A program made the position numbers and the translations under genes. The notes under the pieces were generated by a model. The model searched no databases. It had not been told where the DNA came from and worked only from the letters and a program-made list of their open reading frames with translations. 64,000 bases of DNA from Brevibacterium zhoupengii (GTDB taxonomy: Bacteria > Actinomycetota > Actinomycetes > Actinomycetales > Brevibacteriaceae): the NCBI RefSeq assembly GCF_021117425.1, contig NZ_CP088298.1, positions 310,001-374,000 of the forward strand. Direction: 5' to 3'. Below, piece by piece: positions 1 through 9,043 of this stretch (its first letter is position 1; the number at the start of each line of letters is the position of its first letter).

Positions 1-2670
1 ATCGTCATCGACTTCTCCCGCCATCTCAACCGGGTCCTCGACATCGACCCGGTCGCCAAAACCGCGCGTGTGGAACCGGGTGTCCTCATGAGCGACCTGC
101 AGAAGACCGGTGCCCCGCACCGTCTGCGCTTCGGACCCGACCCGTCGACGAAGAACCGTGCCACGATCGCGGGCATGATCGGCAACAACTCGTGTGGACC
201 ACATGCGATCTCGGCCGGTCGGACCGTAGACAACGTCGTCGAAATCGACGTCATCGATGGGCTGGGACGACGCTTCACCGCTGGAGAAGGACTCGACCCG
301 GTGGCCGGGTTGAGCGATCTTGCGGCGAACCACCTCGGCGCCATCCGCACCGAATTCGGACGCTTCAGTCGACAGGCTTCGGCCTACGCCCTTGAACACC
401 TGTTGCCGGAGAACGGGCCCAACCTGGCACGCTTCCTCATCGGCAGTGAGGGCACGCTGACGACGACGCTGGAAGCGGTGGTCTCGCTCGGGGACGTGCC
501 GAACTCGCCGACGGTCCTCGCCCTGGGCTACCCGGACATGTTCGTCGCCGCCGACGCGGTTCCACGCGTTCTGCCCCACGGACCACTTGCCGTCGAAGGC
601 ATCGACTCCCGCCTCATGGACATGGTCCGCGCCCACAAGGGCAAGGACGCGGTCCCCGAACTCCCCGCAGGTTCCGGGTGGCTGCTCATCGAAGTCGCCG
701 GGGCCACTGCCGCCGAGGCGGTCGCGAATGCGCAGGTCATCGCCGACGACTCCGGCACAGACTCCTACCGCATCATCCCCGCCGGCCCAGAGGCCTCGAC
801 TCTGTGGGGCATCCGCGCCGATGCCGGGGGACTGGCCGGACGCACCGAGACGGGCGACCCGGCCTGGACCGGGTGGGAAGACGCCGCGGTTCCGCCAGAC
901 ATCCTCGGCGACTACCTGCGGGAGCAGGACGAGCTGATGAACAGCTACGGGGTCGTCGGACTGCCCTATGGCCACTTCGGCGACGGCTGCGTGCACATGC
1001 GCACGAACTTCCCCTTCGACCAGCCTGGCGGCACGGAGATCTTTCGCAGCTTCCTCATGGACGCCGGTCGCCTGGTCACCAAGTACGGCGGGTCTGCCTC
1101 CGGCGAGCACGGCGACGGTCGTGCCCGCTCAGAACTCCTGGCATTGCAGCACTCGGATGAAGCCATCACTGCGTTGGAGGAGGTCAAACGCCTCTTCGAC
1201 CCGCAGAATCTGCTCAACCCCGGTGTCATCGTCGATCCGCTGCCACTGGATCAGGACCTGCGCCGTCCGGCTGCGATCTCGATCGGCAGCACCGACGGCG
1301 GCTTCTCCTTCTCCCATGACAAGGGCAGCTTCACCAACGCGATCCACCGGTGTGTGGGCGTGGGCAAATGTCGCGCCGACACCACGGGCTCCGGCGGGTT
1401 CATGTGCCCGTCCTACCTGGCTACTCGCGATGAGAAGGACAGCACCCGCGGTCGTGCCCGTGTGCTTCAGGAAGTCACCAACGGCGGCCTCATCGACGAC
1501 TGGAACCACCAGGCAGTCCACGATTCGCTGGACCTGTGTCTGAGCTGCAAGGCCTGTGGCAGCGACTGCCCTGCCGGGGTCGATATGGCCCAGTACAAAT
1601 CCGAGGTCCTCCACCGCACATACAAGGGACGATTCCGGCCGCTCTCGCACTACTCACTGGGCTGGCTGCCCACATGGGGAAAGGCCCTGACCGCGGTGCC
1701 CGGTGTGAGTGTGATCGCGAATGCGGCACTGTCGTTCCGGCCGTTGGCCAAGCTGGTCTTAGCCGGTGGCGGCATGGACCCCCGGCGCGGCATGGTCAGC
1801 TTCAACGCCCAGCGCTTCTCGAGGTGGGCGAAGAAGAACGTCTCCTCTTCCGAGGCGCGCGATGAGCTGGTGGGCGAACACTATGTGCGCAGCTCCACAG
1901 TGCGGCGCGGAGCCCGGCCGCAGGTGCTGCTGTGGGCAGACTCCTTCTCCGAGTACCTCTCCGACGCCGGCGCCCGAGCCACGGTCGAGGTGCTTGAGAC
2001 TGCCGGATTCGAGGTCCTGCTTCCCGAATCCCAGGCATGCTGCGGTCTGACTCTGATCTCCACCGGTCAGCTCGACGCGGCACGCACCAAGCTGAATCAC
2101 ACCATGGAGGTGCTGGCCCCGTACGCGCAGAAGGGGATCCCCATCGTCGGCATCGAGCCCAGCTGCACCGCCGTCCTGCGCAGCGATCTCAAGGATCTGT
2201 TCCCCGATGACAGTCGGGCCAGCCTGATCGCGGCGCGCACCTCCACCATCGCCGAGGTGCTGGTGGAGTCGGACATCGACGTGCCCGATCTGTCTGGTCA
2301 GACCATCGTCGTCCAGCCACACTGCCACCAGCATTCGGTCATGGGCTTCGCCGCGGATCGAAAGATCCTCGACCGCACCGGAGCCACCATTCGCGAACTG
2401 GCCGGCTGCTGCGGGCTGGCGGGCAACTTCGGCATGGAGACCGGCCACTACGATGTCTCGGTCGCCGTGGCGGAGAACGCTCTGCTGCCAGCACTGCGCG
2501 ATGCCCCGGAGGAGTCGATCTATCTCGCCGACGGCTATTCGTGCAGAACCCAGGCAAGTGACCTGGCGGAGGTGCAGGGACTGACCTTGGCCCAGCTGCT
2601 GACCGGAGCGGCCGCGGGTGCTGAGCACTCTGCACGGGCGAAGCGGTTGCCTGAAAGTGCGGGGGCGTGA
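1..2670 (+). CDS. FAD-linked 2-hydroxyacid oxidase fused to Fe-S/CCG domains (5' end outside window)
   Basis: The frame is open from base 1, so the N terminus (part of the FAD-binding domain) is missing; 889 residues are visible. The FAD-binding half has a glycine-rich IGNNSCGPHA stretch, then GHFGDGCVHM and SGEHGDGRARS of the FAD-oxidase C-terminal domain. A ferredoxin-like region follows (CLSCKACGSDCP), and two CCG motifs (ACCGLTL, GCCGLAGNFG) lie near the C terminus. This GlcD-GlcF fusion is typical of quinone-linked D-lactate or D-2-hydroxyglutarate dehydrogenases (Dld, YdiJ). The exact substrate cannot be read from the sequence. It converges on tctA across a strong hairpin. Confidence 0.88.
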   Translation: MVIDFSRHLNRVLDIDPVAKTARVEPGVLMSDLQKTGAPHRLRFGPDPSTKNRATIAGMIGNNSCGPHAISAGRTVDNVVEIDVIDGLGRRFTAGEGLDPVAGLSDLAANHLGAIRTEFGRFSRQASAYALEHLLPENGPNLARFLIGSEGTLTTTLEAVVSLGDVPNSPTVLALGYPDMFVAADAVPRVLPHGPLAVEGIDSRLMDMVRAHKGKDAVPELPAGSGWLLIEVAGATAAEAVANAQVIADDSGTDSYRIIPAGPEASTLWGIRADAGGLAGRTETGDPAWTGWEDAAVPPDILGDYLREQDELMNSYGVVGLPYGHFGDGCVHMRTNFPFDQPGGTEIFRSFLMDAGRLVTKYGGSASGEHGDGRARSELLALQHSDEAITALEEVKRLFDPQNLLNPGVIVDPLPLDQDLRRPAAISIGSTDGGFSFSHDKGSFTNAIHRCVGVGKCRADTTGSGGFMCPSYLATRDEKDSTRGRARVLQEVTNGGLIDDWNHQAVHDSLDLCLSCKACGSDCPAGVDMAQYKSEVLHRTYKGRFRPLSHYSLGWLPTWGKALTAVPGVSVIANAALSFRPLAKLVLAGGGMDPRRGMVSFNAQRFSRWAKKNVSSSEARDELVGEHYVRSSTVRRGARPQVLLWADSFSEYLSDAGARATVEVLETAGFEVLLPESQACCGLTLISTGQLDAARTKLNHTMEVLAPYAQKGIPIVGIEPSCTAVLRSDLKDLFPDDSRASLIAARTSTIAEVLVESDIDVPDLSGQTIVVQPHCHQHSVMGFAADRKILDRTGATIRELAGCCGLAGNFGMETGHYDVSVAVAENALLPALRDAPEESIYLADGYSCRTQASDLAEVQGLTLAQLLTGAAAGAEHSARAKRLPESAGA

Positions 2671-2696
2671 GTGCACTAGCGCTCTGAAACAGAGAA

Positions 2697-2725
2697 GTGC
2701 GGCGCATCAGATAGATGCGCCGCAC
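2697..2725. terminator. Bidirectional hairpin between convergent genes
   Basis: A perfect 12-bp inverted repeat (GTGCGGCGCATC at 2697-2708 and its complement at 2714-2725) with a 5-nt AGATA loop. It lies in the 98-bp gap between the 3' ends of the oxidase gene (+) and tctA (-), so it probably terminates both transcripts. There is no clear T-run on either side. Confidence 0.75.
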
Positions 2726-2768
2726 CGCAATGAACGGCCGTGGATGCTACGTATTCTGAGCCGTTCGG

Positions 2769-4286
2769 TTACCGGAGTGCATCCTCCTTCGCTGCGGTGT
2801 CAGCCTTGCGTGTCTTGAGGTTACGCAGCACTGCAGTCACCAAGGGATAGGCGAGGGCGATGAGAGCCGCGACCGTGAGGATGAGCGATAGCGGACGCTG
2901 GAACATGATGAAGAGGTTTCCATCGCCCATCGCCGAGGTCTGGACCAGGTACTTCTCCAGCAGCGGTCCCAGCACCAGGCCGAGCACGAAGGGCGCTGCC
3001 GGGAAGTCGAAGCGCTTCATGAAGTAGCCGAGCAGCCCGGAGAAGAACACGATCCACAGAGTGAACGTGTTGTTTCCCAGAGCGAAGGCGCCCACGAAGC
3101 TCATCATGAGCACGATGGGGTAGAGGAAGACGTACGGAATCCTGAGTATCTGAGCGAAGACCGGAGCCATCGGCAGGTTGAGCACCAGCAGGATGAGGTT
3201 GCCGAAGAAGAAGCTCACAAGCAGACCCCACACCAGGTCAGGTTCCTGCTGGAAGAGCAGAGGACCGGGCTGGAGTCCGAAGATGACGAACGCACCCAGA
3301 AGCACGGCCGTCGTGCCGCTTCCGGGAATGCCGAGCGCGAGGGTGGGGATGAAGCTCGCATTGGCAGCGGCGTTGTTCGCAGCCTCCGGAGAAGCAACGG
3401 CTTCCGGGGCACCCTTGCCGATGAGGTGCTTGAATTTGCTGACCTGCTTCTCCACGCCGTAGGCGAGGAACGTCGCCAAGGTGGCACCCGCTCCGGGAAG
3501 AACACCGACGGCGAAGCCCAGGGCGGTGCCTCTTGTGGCGGCTGGGGCGGACCGGGTGAGCTCCTCCTTCGTCACCAGAAGATCCTTGAAACGTGCACGG
3601 ATGGGTTTCTCACCGCCTCGGCGGATCTGGTGGAGTACCTCACCGACGGCGAAGATTCCGATCATCACAGCTACGAAGTCCAGTCCGGAGAGCAGATTGA
3701 CGCTGCCGAAGGTGAACCGTGCTGTGGAAAACCCGGATGCCACTCCGACCATCGACACGAGGAGGCCTGCCGCGGCCATTGTGATGCCGCGCAGAATGTT
3801 CTCACCGGCAAAGGACACGATCGTGGCCATGCCCAACAATATGATCGCGAGATTCTCCGCTGGCCCGAAGTTGAGCGCGAAATGTGCGATCGGTTGGGCC
3901 AAGGCAATGAGGCCGATGAGTGAGATGATTGCGGCGAAGAACGACGCCAAGGCGGAGATCGCCAAGGCTGCTCCCGCTCGACCCTTGCGTGCCATCTGAT
4001 ACCCGTCGAGGGTGAGCACGACGCTCGACGAGTCTCCGGGAGTGGAGATGAGGATCGAGCTGATCGAGGACCCGTACTGGGATCCGTAATAGATTCCGGC
4101 CAACATGATGAGAGCGGTGACTGGTTCGAAGGCCAGGGTCACGGGTAGCAGGATGGCCACACCTGTGGTGGAACCGAGTCCGGGCAGCAGACCGATGACG
4201 GTTCCGAGAAGGACGCCGACGAAGCACCACAGTAGGTTTTCGGGGCTGACTGCGGTTTCCAGCCCGAGCATGAGATTGTCGATCAT
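2769..4286 (-). CDS. tctA: Tripartite tricarboxylate transporter large permease TctA
   Basis: A 505-residue polytopic membrane protein, the usual TctA length, with about 11-12 hydrophobic segments. It carries the two family signatures LPGLGSTTGVAILLPVTL near residue 35 and LPGAGATLATFLAYG near residue 260. TctA is the ion-coupled channel subunit that works with TctB and a periplasmic-type binding protein to import carboxylates. It starts 9 bp after tctB and is the last gene of the operon gntR-tctC-pdxA-like-tctB-tctA. The transported acid is unknown. Confidence 0.93.
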   Translation of the reverse strand: MIDNLMLGLETAVSPENLLWCFVGVLLGTVIGLLPGLGSTTGVAILLPVTLAFEPVTALIMLAGIYYGSQYGSSISSILISTPGDSSSVVLTLDGYQMARKGRAGAALAISALASFFAAIISLIGLIALAQPIAHFALNFGPAENLAIILLGMATIVSFAGENILRGITMAAAGLLVSMVGVASGFSTARFTFGSVNLLSGLDFVAVMIGIFAVGEVLHQIRRGGEKPIRARFKDLLVTKEELTRSAPAATRGTALGFAVGVLPGAGATLATFLAYGVEKQVSKFKHLIGKGAPEAVASPEAANNAAANASFIPTLALGIPGSGTTAVLLGAFVIFGLQPGPLLFQQEPDLVWGLLVSFFFGNLILLVLNLPMAPVFAQILRIPYVFLYPIVLMMSFVGAFALGNNTFTLWIVFFSGLLGYFMKRFDFPAAPFVLGLVLGPLLEKYLVQTSAMGDGNLFIMFQRPLSLILTVAALIALAYPLVTAVLRNLKTRKADTAAKEDALR

Positions 4287-4295
4287 GGAGATTCC

Positions 4296-4910
4296 TCAGA
4301 TCAGTCCGAGCATCCCGGTCGGCAGGGGAACCGACAGGACGAGCCCGAAGACGATGTAGACGAAAACGGCTGCGCCGATCGTTGTGGCAGCTGATGTCCA
4401 CCATTTCTGCTTCTCCACGACGAGAAGCAGGAAGAGGATCGCGGCAGCCAAAGAGATGATGAGGCCGATGACAGGAATGAGCGCGAGGGCGACCCCGAAC
4501 GTGATGAAGATGTAGAACGGAGCGCGGTTGCGCTGCTTCTCCGTTCGCCCGAAGGTATCGAGGTCGTCGCTCGAACTGTCATCGGGGCGAGACTCCGCGA
4601 CGGCGTCCATCGATTCCGCTGCATTGGCTTCGATCTCTTCGACTGCAGACATGATGCGACCTCCAGAGGTGCCAACGCGTGCGAAGAAGAGGCGGAAGAT
4701 CTCAGCGGAAGAAGCCAAGAAGATGAAGGTCCCGGTGAGGAATGGAAGCATTCCCGGCCCGACCTGCCCACCTTCCACGGTGATCCCGTAGCCGAATCCC
4801 ATGATGGCGGCCACGCCTCCGACGACTCCGAGGATCGCAGTCCCGACAACATCGGCGAGCTCTGGCTTGTTCCGTGGCGGATTCTTCTCCGTTTCGATTG
4901 CAGTGCTCAT
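4296..4910 (-). CDS. tctB: Tripartite tricarboxylate transporter small permease TctB
   Basis: 204 residues with four predicted transmembrane segments: a pair near residues 20-65 and a pair near 135-200. A long polar linker rich in Glu, Asp and Ser (about residues 75-130) separates the pairs and is longer than in typical TctB. Its start overlaps the stop of the PdxA-like gene by 4 bp (ATGA), and tctA follows after 9 bp, so translation is probably coupled. It is identified mainly by topology and by its place directly before tctA. Confidence 0.88.
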   Translation of the reverse strand: MSTAIETEKNPPRNKPELADVVGTAILGVVGGVAAIMGFGYGITVEGGQVGPGMLPFLTGTFIFLASSAEIFRLFFARVGTSGGRIMSAVEEIEANAAESMDAVAESRPDDSSSDDLDTFGRTEKQRNRAPFYIFITFGVALALIPVIGLIISLAAAILFLLLVVEKQKWWTSAATTIGAAVFVYIVFGLVLSVPLPTGMLGLI

Positions 4911-5905
4911 CGTGGACTCGCCTCCAATCCCGCGGTTCGACGATTCTCGGCCATCCGCACAGCGAGGTCGAAGGCATGGGAGCTGGGCCCGAGATCGGCC
5001 GCTCCGGTGCCGACGATGTTATGTGCGGTGCCGTGTGCCGGTGTGGCGATGGGAATCGGAATCCCACCGTGAACGGTGACTCCCTGATCGAAGCCCAACA
5101 GCTTCATCGCGATCTGACCCTGATCGTGATACATCGTCACCACTCCGTCGTAGTCCCCACCGACTGCGCGAGCGAAGAGAGTGTCGCAGGGGAATGGTCC
5201 CTCAACATCGATTCCACGCGAGCGGGCCAACTCGATGGCCGGGGCGATGTCATCGATCTCCTCTCTGCCGAACTTCCCGCCCTCACCTGCATGAGGGTTG
5301 AGCGCACAGACCGCCAGTCGCGGCGTTGGGGTGCGGGTCTGAGTCACAACACGATTGAGCAGCTCAATGGTCTCAAGGACCTTGCCGGCACTGATGCCCT
5401 CGGCAATCTCCGAGACCGGAACATGCGAGGTGACACGTGCCGTGACGAGCGACTCGATGAAGTTGAGCTCCGAGGTGAAGCCGCCGAAGTTGAGCCGCTT
5501 GGCGAACCAGCGCAGCTCGTCTTCCTCGGTCATACCTGCCTGCCCCATGGCTCCCTTATTCAGGGGAAAGAACATGACGCCGTCTGCCCCACCGCCGGCA
5601 CACAGGTCGAGCGCGGTGGCCAGGTCGGCAAGCGCGCGCTCACCTGCGGCAATGCTGACTTCACCCACCGGAATGGTGGGCCCTTGGTACATAGTGCCGA
5701 GGAACTCGATGCCCTCACGGTCAGGAATGGTCACTGCCGCCGTCTGCGCGAAAGAGTCCAGCTCCGCCTCGGTTGCAGTGACAAGCAATCGCGCCCGAGC
5801 ACGATTAGCGGGATCGGCGAGGAGCCGGGCCATGAGCTCGGGACCGACGCCGGAGAGATCTCCGGGAACGAGGACGATTCGGGGGATGTCTGGCGTCATG
5901 ATCAT
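4907..5905 (-). CDS. PdxA-family NAD-dependent dehydrogenase inside a TTT transporter operon
   Basis: 332 residues of the 4-hydroxythreonine-4-phosphate dehydrogenase fold. The three histidines expected to bind the divalent metal are in place: H161 (TSHVP), H205 (NPHAGEGG) and H260 (YHDQGQ). The GHTE substrate-binding motif of true PdxA is absent; the equivalent stretch reads GMTEEDELRW. It overlaps tctC and tctB by 4 bp each, so it is made with the importer. Relatives outside vitamin B6 synthesis include PdxA2 (D-threonate/D-erythronate 4-phosphate) and TphB (terephthalate cis-diol). A catabolic dehydrogenase acting on the imported acid is the likeliest role, by inference. Confidence 0.85.
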   Translation of the reverse strand: MIMTPDIPRIVLVPGDLSGVGPELMARLLADPANRARARLLVTATEAELDSFAQTAAVTIPDREGIEFLGTMYQGPTIPVGEVSIAAGERALADLATALDLCAGGGADGVMFFPLNKGAMGQAGMTEEDELRWFAKRLNFGGFTSELNFIESLVTARVTSHVPVSEIAEGISAGKVLETIELLNRVVTQTRTPTPRLAVCALNPHAGEGGKFGREEIDDIAPAIELARSRGIDVEGPFPCDTLFARAVGGDYDGVVTMYHDQGQIAMKLLGFDQGVTVHGGIPIPIATPAHGTAHNIVGTGAADLGPSSHAFDLAVRMAENRRTAGLEASPR

Positions 5906-6873
5906 TTCCCGATCGCATCCCGAAGCTCTTTGTCGTTCTCGCCGAGGTAGGTGGCGAAGTCGTCGCCATAGGCGGCGTTGGGCTGCATCATGTTGTCTTC
6001 GATGTAGGTCTTATACGCATCCGACTTCTCAAACTCCTTCGCCTTCTTGATCCAGTACTCCTTCGCTTCCTCCGGAATGTCTCCGGGAGCGATGACGCCG
6101 CGGAACTGAGCGAAGGCAACGTCGATGCCCTGTTCCTTTGCGGTCGGAATGTCTTTGAGCTCCGGGTACTCGTAGCGCTCGTCGGCCGCGGCGCACAGAG
6201 GTTTGAGATCGCCCGATTCCAACTGTCCCGACACTTCGCCTGGATTCACCGAGATCGCTTCGACCTGGCCGCCGAGAGCCGCAGTGATGGCCTCGGCTCC
6301 TGATTCGAAGGGCACTCGGTCGAACTTGGCTTTGGTGGCCTTCTCCATGAGGGTGAACGTGATGTTGTCGAGACCGGTTGCACCGGAGATCGCTACGACA
6401 GTGCGTTCCTTCTTGCCCTTGTCCGTGAGATCGGAGCAGGTCTTGAGCGGAGAGTCGGCCTTCGTGACGATCAGTGTGTAGTCGTCGCCGAGCTTCATAA
6501 TCGGAGTGAAGCTCTCATAGGTGAACTTCACATCCTGAGTTGCCGGAAGAGCGAGCATCGCAGTCTCCGTGGCCAGGAGATAGTTCGGATCGCCGCTGCG
6601 ACCGAGGAACTCCGAATAGCCGACAGCGCCGGAACCGCCGTCGATGTTCTGCACCGTGATGGTCTTGCCCGTAGCTTCCTCAAGCCCCGAGGCAGTGGCG
6701 CGGCCTGCGATATCGCTTCCACCGCCAGCAGCAAAGGGCACGATCATGGTGACATTGCCCTTCGGCTCGAACTCTCCGCCGGCTGTGTCACCTGATGCTT
6801 GGCCGCAGGCACTGAGCCCCAGTGCGAGAGTGCCGGTCACGGCCGCGGTGGTGAGCAGTTTCTTCGAATGCAT
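5902..6873 (-). CDS. tctC: TctC/Bug-family substrate-binding lipoprotein
   Basis: 323 residues. A signal peptide with lipobox LSAC (Cys near residue 23) predicts a membrane-anchored lipoprotein. The mature part has the Bug-family beginning VTMIVPFAAGGGSDIAGR, with the G-rich loop that contacts the ligand carboxylate, and the usual two-lobed length. It captures a carboxylic acid outside the membrane for TctAB. The ATG follows an AGGGAG ribosome binding site. First transporter gene, 80 bp downstream of the GntR gene, ending in a 4-bp overlap with the PdxA-like gene. Confidence 0.92.
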   Translation of the reverse strand: MHSKKLLTTAAVTGTLALGLSACGQASGDTAGGEFEPKGNVTMIVPFAAGGGSDIAGRATASGLEEATGKTITVQNIDGGSGAVGYSEFLGRSGDPNYLLATETAMLALPATQDVKFTYESFTPIMKLGDDYTLIVTKADSPLKTCSDLTDKGKKERTVVAISGATGLDNITFTLMEKATKAKFDRVPFESGAEAITAALGGQVEAISVNPGEVSGQLESGDLKPLCAAADERYEYPELKDIPTAKEQGIDVAFAQFRGVIAPGDIPEEAKEYWIKKAKEFEKSDAYKTYIEDNMMQPNAAYGDDFATYLGENDKELRDAIGK

Positions 6874-6953
6874 TTCTATCTCCCTTGACAGAATCTTCAG
6901 TGGTGCCCGATATTGTGCTGATGTTGTAGTCGGCTGGGGTCAGTGGCGATGGC

Positions 6954-7682
6954 TCAAGTGGTCGCAGACAGCGAAGCGCGTACCTCCTCGAGCCAACGAT
7001 CAGATTCCGGAGTCGCTCCATCGAGCTGGTCGACGGTGTCGACGAGGAATGACAGGTTTCCGTGGTCGTCGAATTCGCGTTCGATCTCATCAGGGTCGCG
7101 ACGCAGAATGACGTCGAGCATGCGCGCATGCCTGGCGACGTTGCCGTCGAGGTCCTCGATCTCGCGCCGAGCCTGATTGTTCAGGGCCATGCACATCTGC
7201 AGCTGCATCGCCATCGCCCGGTACGTCGATTCGATCCTCGCGTGGCCGGCCAGTCCGACGACCGCATAGTGGAATTCGAATCCGGCCGCGACCATGTCGC
7301 CTTCAGAGCCCGATTCTGCGATCGCTTCCATCGTGCGCAGCGTCTCCCGGCAACGTTCGACCCTGTCTGGAGCGAGCTCGGGCAGCGTCAGACTCATGGC
7401 CATCCGTTCGAGTTCACGGCGCAGGGTGGCGATCTCGAAGACATCATGCTGGGAGATCGACATGATCCTCACGCCCTTGCGCGGCACGTGTTCGACGAGG
7501 CCGGTATGAGCGAGTTCTTTGAGCGCCTCACGGAGCGGAGGGCGTGAAATTCCCAGTTCTTCACACAGGCGCTCCTCCACGAGACGTTCTCCCGGCATGT
7601 AGTTTCCTGCCAGGATCGTCCCTTCGAGAGCTTGCCTGGCCAATGTCGCCAAGCTGGGTTGAGATGCGATGAGAGTTACCAC
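6954..7682 (-). CDS. GntR-family (FadR/FCD) transcriptional regulator
   Basis: 242 residues, GTG start. The N-terminal winged helix-turn-helix (about 10-75) contains ERLCEELGISRPPLREALKEL. The C-terminal all-helical FCD ligand domain (about 90-225) has the metal-type residues R..E and FH.A, with histidines in EFHYAVVGLAGH and RHARMLD. Such proteins repress catabolic operons and release on binding a carboxylic-acid ligand. It lies upstream of tctC on the same strand and divergent from a CoA-transferase gene, with two palindromes in between, so it probably controls both directions. Confidence 0.92.
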   Translation of the reverse strand: MVTLIASQPSLATLARQALEGTILAGNYMPGERLVEERLCEELGISRPPLREALKELAHTGLVEHVPRKGVRIMSISQHDVFEIATLRRELERMAMSLTLPELAPDRVERCRETLRTMEAIAESGSEGDMVAAGFEFHYAVVGLAGHARIESTYRAMAMQLQMCMALNNQARREIEDLDGNVARHARMLDVILRRDPDEIEREFDDHGNLSFLVDTVDQLDGATPESDRWLEEVRASLSATT

Positions 7683-7701
7683 TTCCGGATAGATCCTCTT
7701 T

Positions 7702-7709
7702 TGTATACA
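7702..7709. promoter_or_regulatory. Candidate FCD-GntR operator TGTATACA
   Basis: A perfect 8-bp palindrome TGTATACA in the divergent region between the GntR gene (start 7682) and the CoA-transferase gene (start 7813). FadR/VanR-type regulators commonly bind TTGTATACAA-like sites, and the flanking T at 7701 extends the left arm. Only 20 bp from the GntR start, so autoregulation is likely. Assignment rests on position and motif type. Confidence 0.6.
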
Positions 7710-7755
7710 GTAGTGTGAAGACTGTAACGCGGATCACACCAGCAAATCAATGGTT

Positions 7756-7771
7756 TGTCCAAGGTTGGACA
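7756..7771. promoter_or_regulatory. Second palindrome upstream of the CoA-transferase gene
   Basis: TGTCCAA-GG-TTGGACA, perfect 7-bp arms with a 2-bp centre, 42 bp upstream of the CoA-transferase start. It does not resemble the TGTATACA site, so it may serve a different regulator or be an alternative operator of the adjacent GntR protein. Confidence 0.4.
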
Positions 7772-7812
7772 CGCGATTCCTACAGGATCGATGAATATCA
7801 GAGGAGGATCTC

Positions 7813-9018
7813 ATGGATGAAACCGAATCCGGCTCGACTGGCGGTGGCGAAGGACCCCTCTCCGGGGTGACCGTTCTTGAACTCGGAGTGTTCATGGCCG
7901 GACCGTTCGCAACGATGCAGCTTGCCGACCTCGGCGCACGGGTGATCAAGATCGAGAATCCCATCGGCGGTGACCAGACACGGAGCACAGGGCCCTTCAT
8001 CAACGGAGAGAGTGCCCCATACATGCTCATCAACCGGAATAAGGAATCAATCACCCTCGATCTCAAGAGCGAGGTCGGGCAGGAAGCCTTCATGCGACTG
8101 GCGGAGACAGCCGACGTCGTGGTGGAGAACATGCGGCCCGGAGTCATGCAGCGCCTCGGAGTCGCCTATGAAGACGTCCGTGAGCGCAACCCCGGGATCA
8201 TCTACGCCTCGGCATCCGGATGGGGCCAGGACGGCCCACTGTCGAAACTGGCCGGGCTCGACATCATGGCCCAGGCGCGGAGCGGGCTGATGAGCATCAC
8301 AGGCCAACCCGACTCGCCGCCGGCCAAGGTAGGCGTGCCCATCTGCGACCTCACCTCGGCGATGTATGTCGCTCTGGCGCTGACCTCGGCTCTCTATGAG
8401 CGCAACAGCTCGGGGGAGGGGCAGTACATTGACGTATCGCTCTTCGAAAGCGGAGTCTCCTACGCCGTGTGGGAAGCCGCAGGGTATTTCGTCGAAGGAA
8501 AGGTAGGGCGACCGAACGGCTCCGCACACCAGAACCAGGCTCCCTACCAGGCAGTCCATTCATCCGACGGGTTCGTGACCATCGGTGCGAACACCCCTCG
8601 CAATTGGGTGCGGTTCTGCAACGGGCTAGGACTGGAGGAGCTGCTCGATGACGAACGATTCCAGGAGTCCTATGACCGACTCACGCACAGGGAAGCGCTC
8701 ATCGCCCTCATCGAAGTGAAGACGACGAGGATGACAACCGACGAAATCGTCGAGGTCCTCAATGAGGCAGGCGTACCCTGCGCTCCGATCAGCGACTACT
8801 CGCAGGTGTTCACCGATGCGCATCTGGCCAGCCGCGACTTCTTCTGGGACTCCGAGCACCCGGTGGCCGGCACCGTGCGACAGATCGGCTCTCCGATGCG
8901 ATTGTCACGGACACCGGCCAGGCGCGGACCTGCGGGACCATCCCTCGGTGCCGACAACTCACTACTCGACGAACTCGGGTTCTCGGCAGACGAACTGGCC
9001 GAACTGAAGTCACAATGA
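7813..9018 (+). CDS. Class III (CaiB/BaiF) CoA-transferase
   Basis: 401 residues, full length for the family. It opens with the class III signature LSGVTVLELGVFMAGPFATMQ and [13 protein letters not shown]. The catalytic aspartate that forms the acyl anhydride is D179 in VGVPICDLTSAM. A strong AGAGGAGG site precedes the ATG. It moves CoA between carboxylic acids, here probably to activate an acid delivered by the neighbouring tct transporter. The crotonase-like gene follows after 25 bp and is probably cotranscribed. Donor and acceptor are not readable from sequence. Confidence 0.92.
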   Translation: MDETESGSTGGGEGPLSGVTVLELGVFMAGPFATMQLADLGARVIKIENPIGGDQTRSTGPFINGESAPYMLINRNKESITLDLKSEVGQEAFMRLAETADVVVENMRPGVMQRLGVAYEDVRERNPGIIYASASGWGQDGPLSKLAGLDIMAQARSGLMSITGQPDSPPAKVGVPICDLTSAMYVALALTSALYERNSSGEGQYIDVSLFESGVSYAVWEAAGYFVEGKVGRPNGSAHQNQAPYQAVHSSDGFVTIGANTPRNWVRFCNGLGLEELLDDERFQESYDRLTHREALIALIEVKTTRMTTDEIVEVLNEAGVPCAPISDYSQVFTDAHLASRDFFWDSEHPVAGTVRQIGSPMRLSRTPARRGPAGPSLGADNSLLDELGFSADELAELKSQ

Positions 9019-9043
9019 GACGCGTACAGGGAAAGGCACGACA

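Noticed and set aside
1759..2676. 305-residue minus-strand frame opposite the FAD/Fe-S oxidase
   Set aside because: It lies entirely within a gene with clear CCG motifs and has no recognisable domain; a shadow of GC-rich coding.
4874..5950. 358-residue plus-strand frame opposite the PdxA-like gene
   Set aside because: It spans the junctions of three well-supported minus-strand genes and has no family features.
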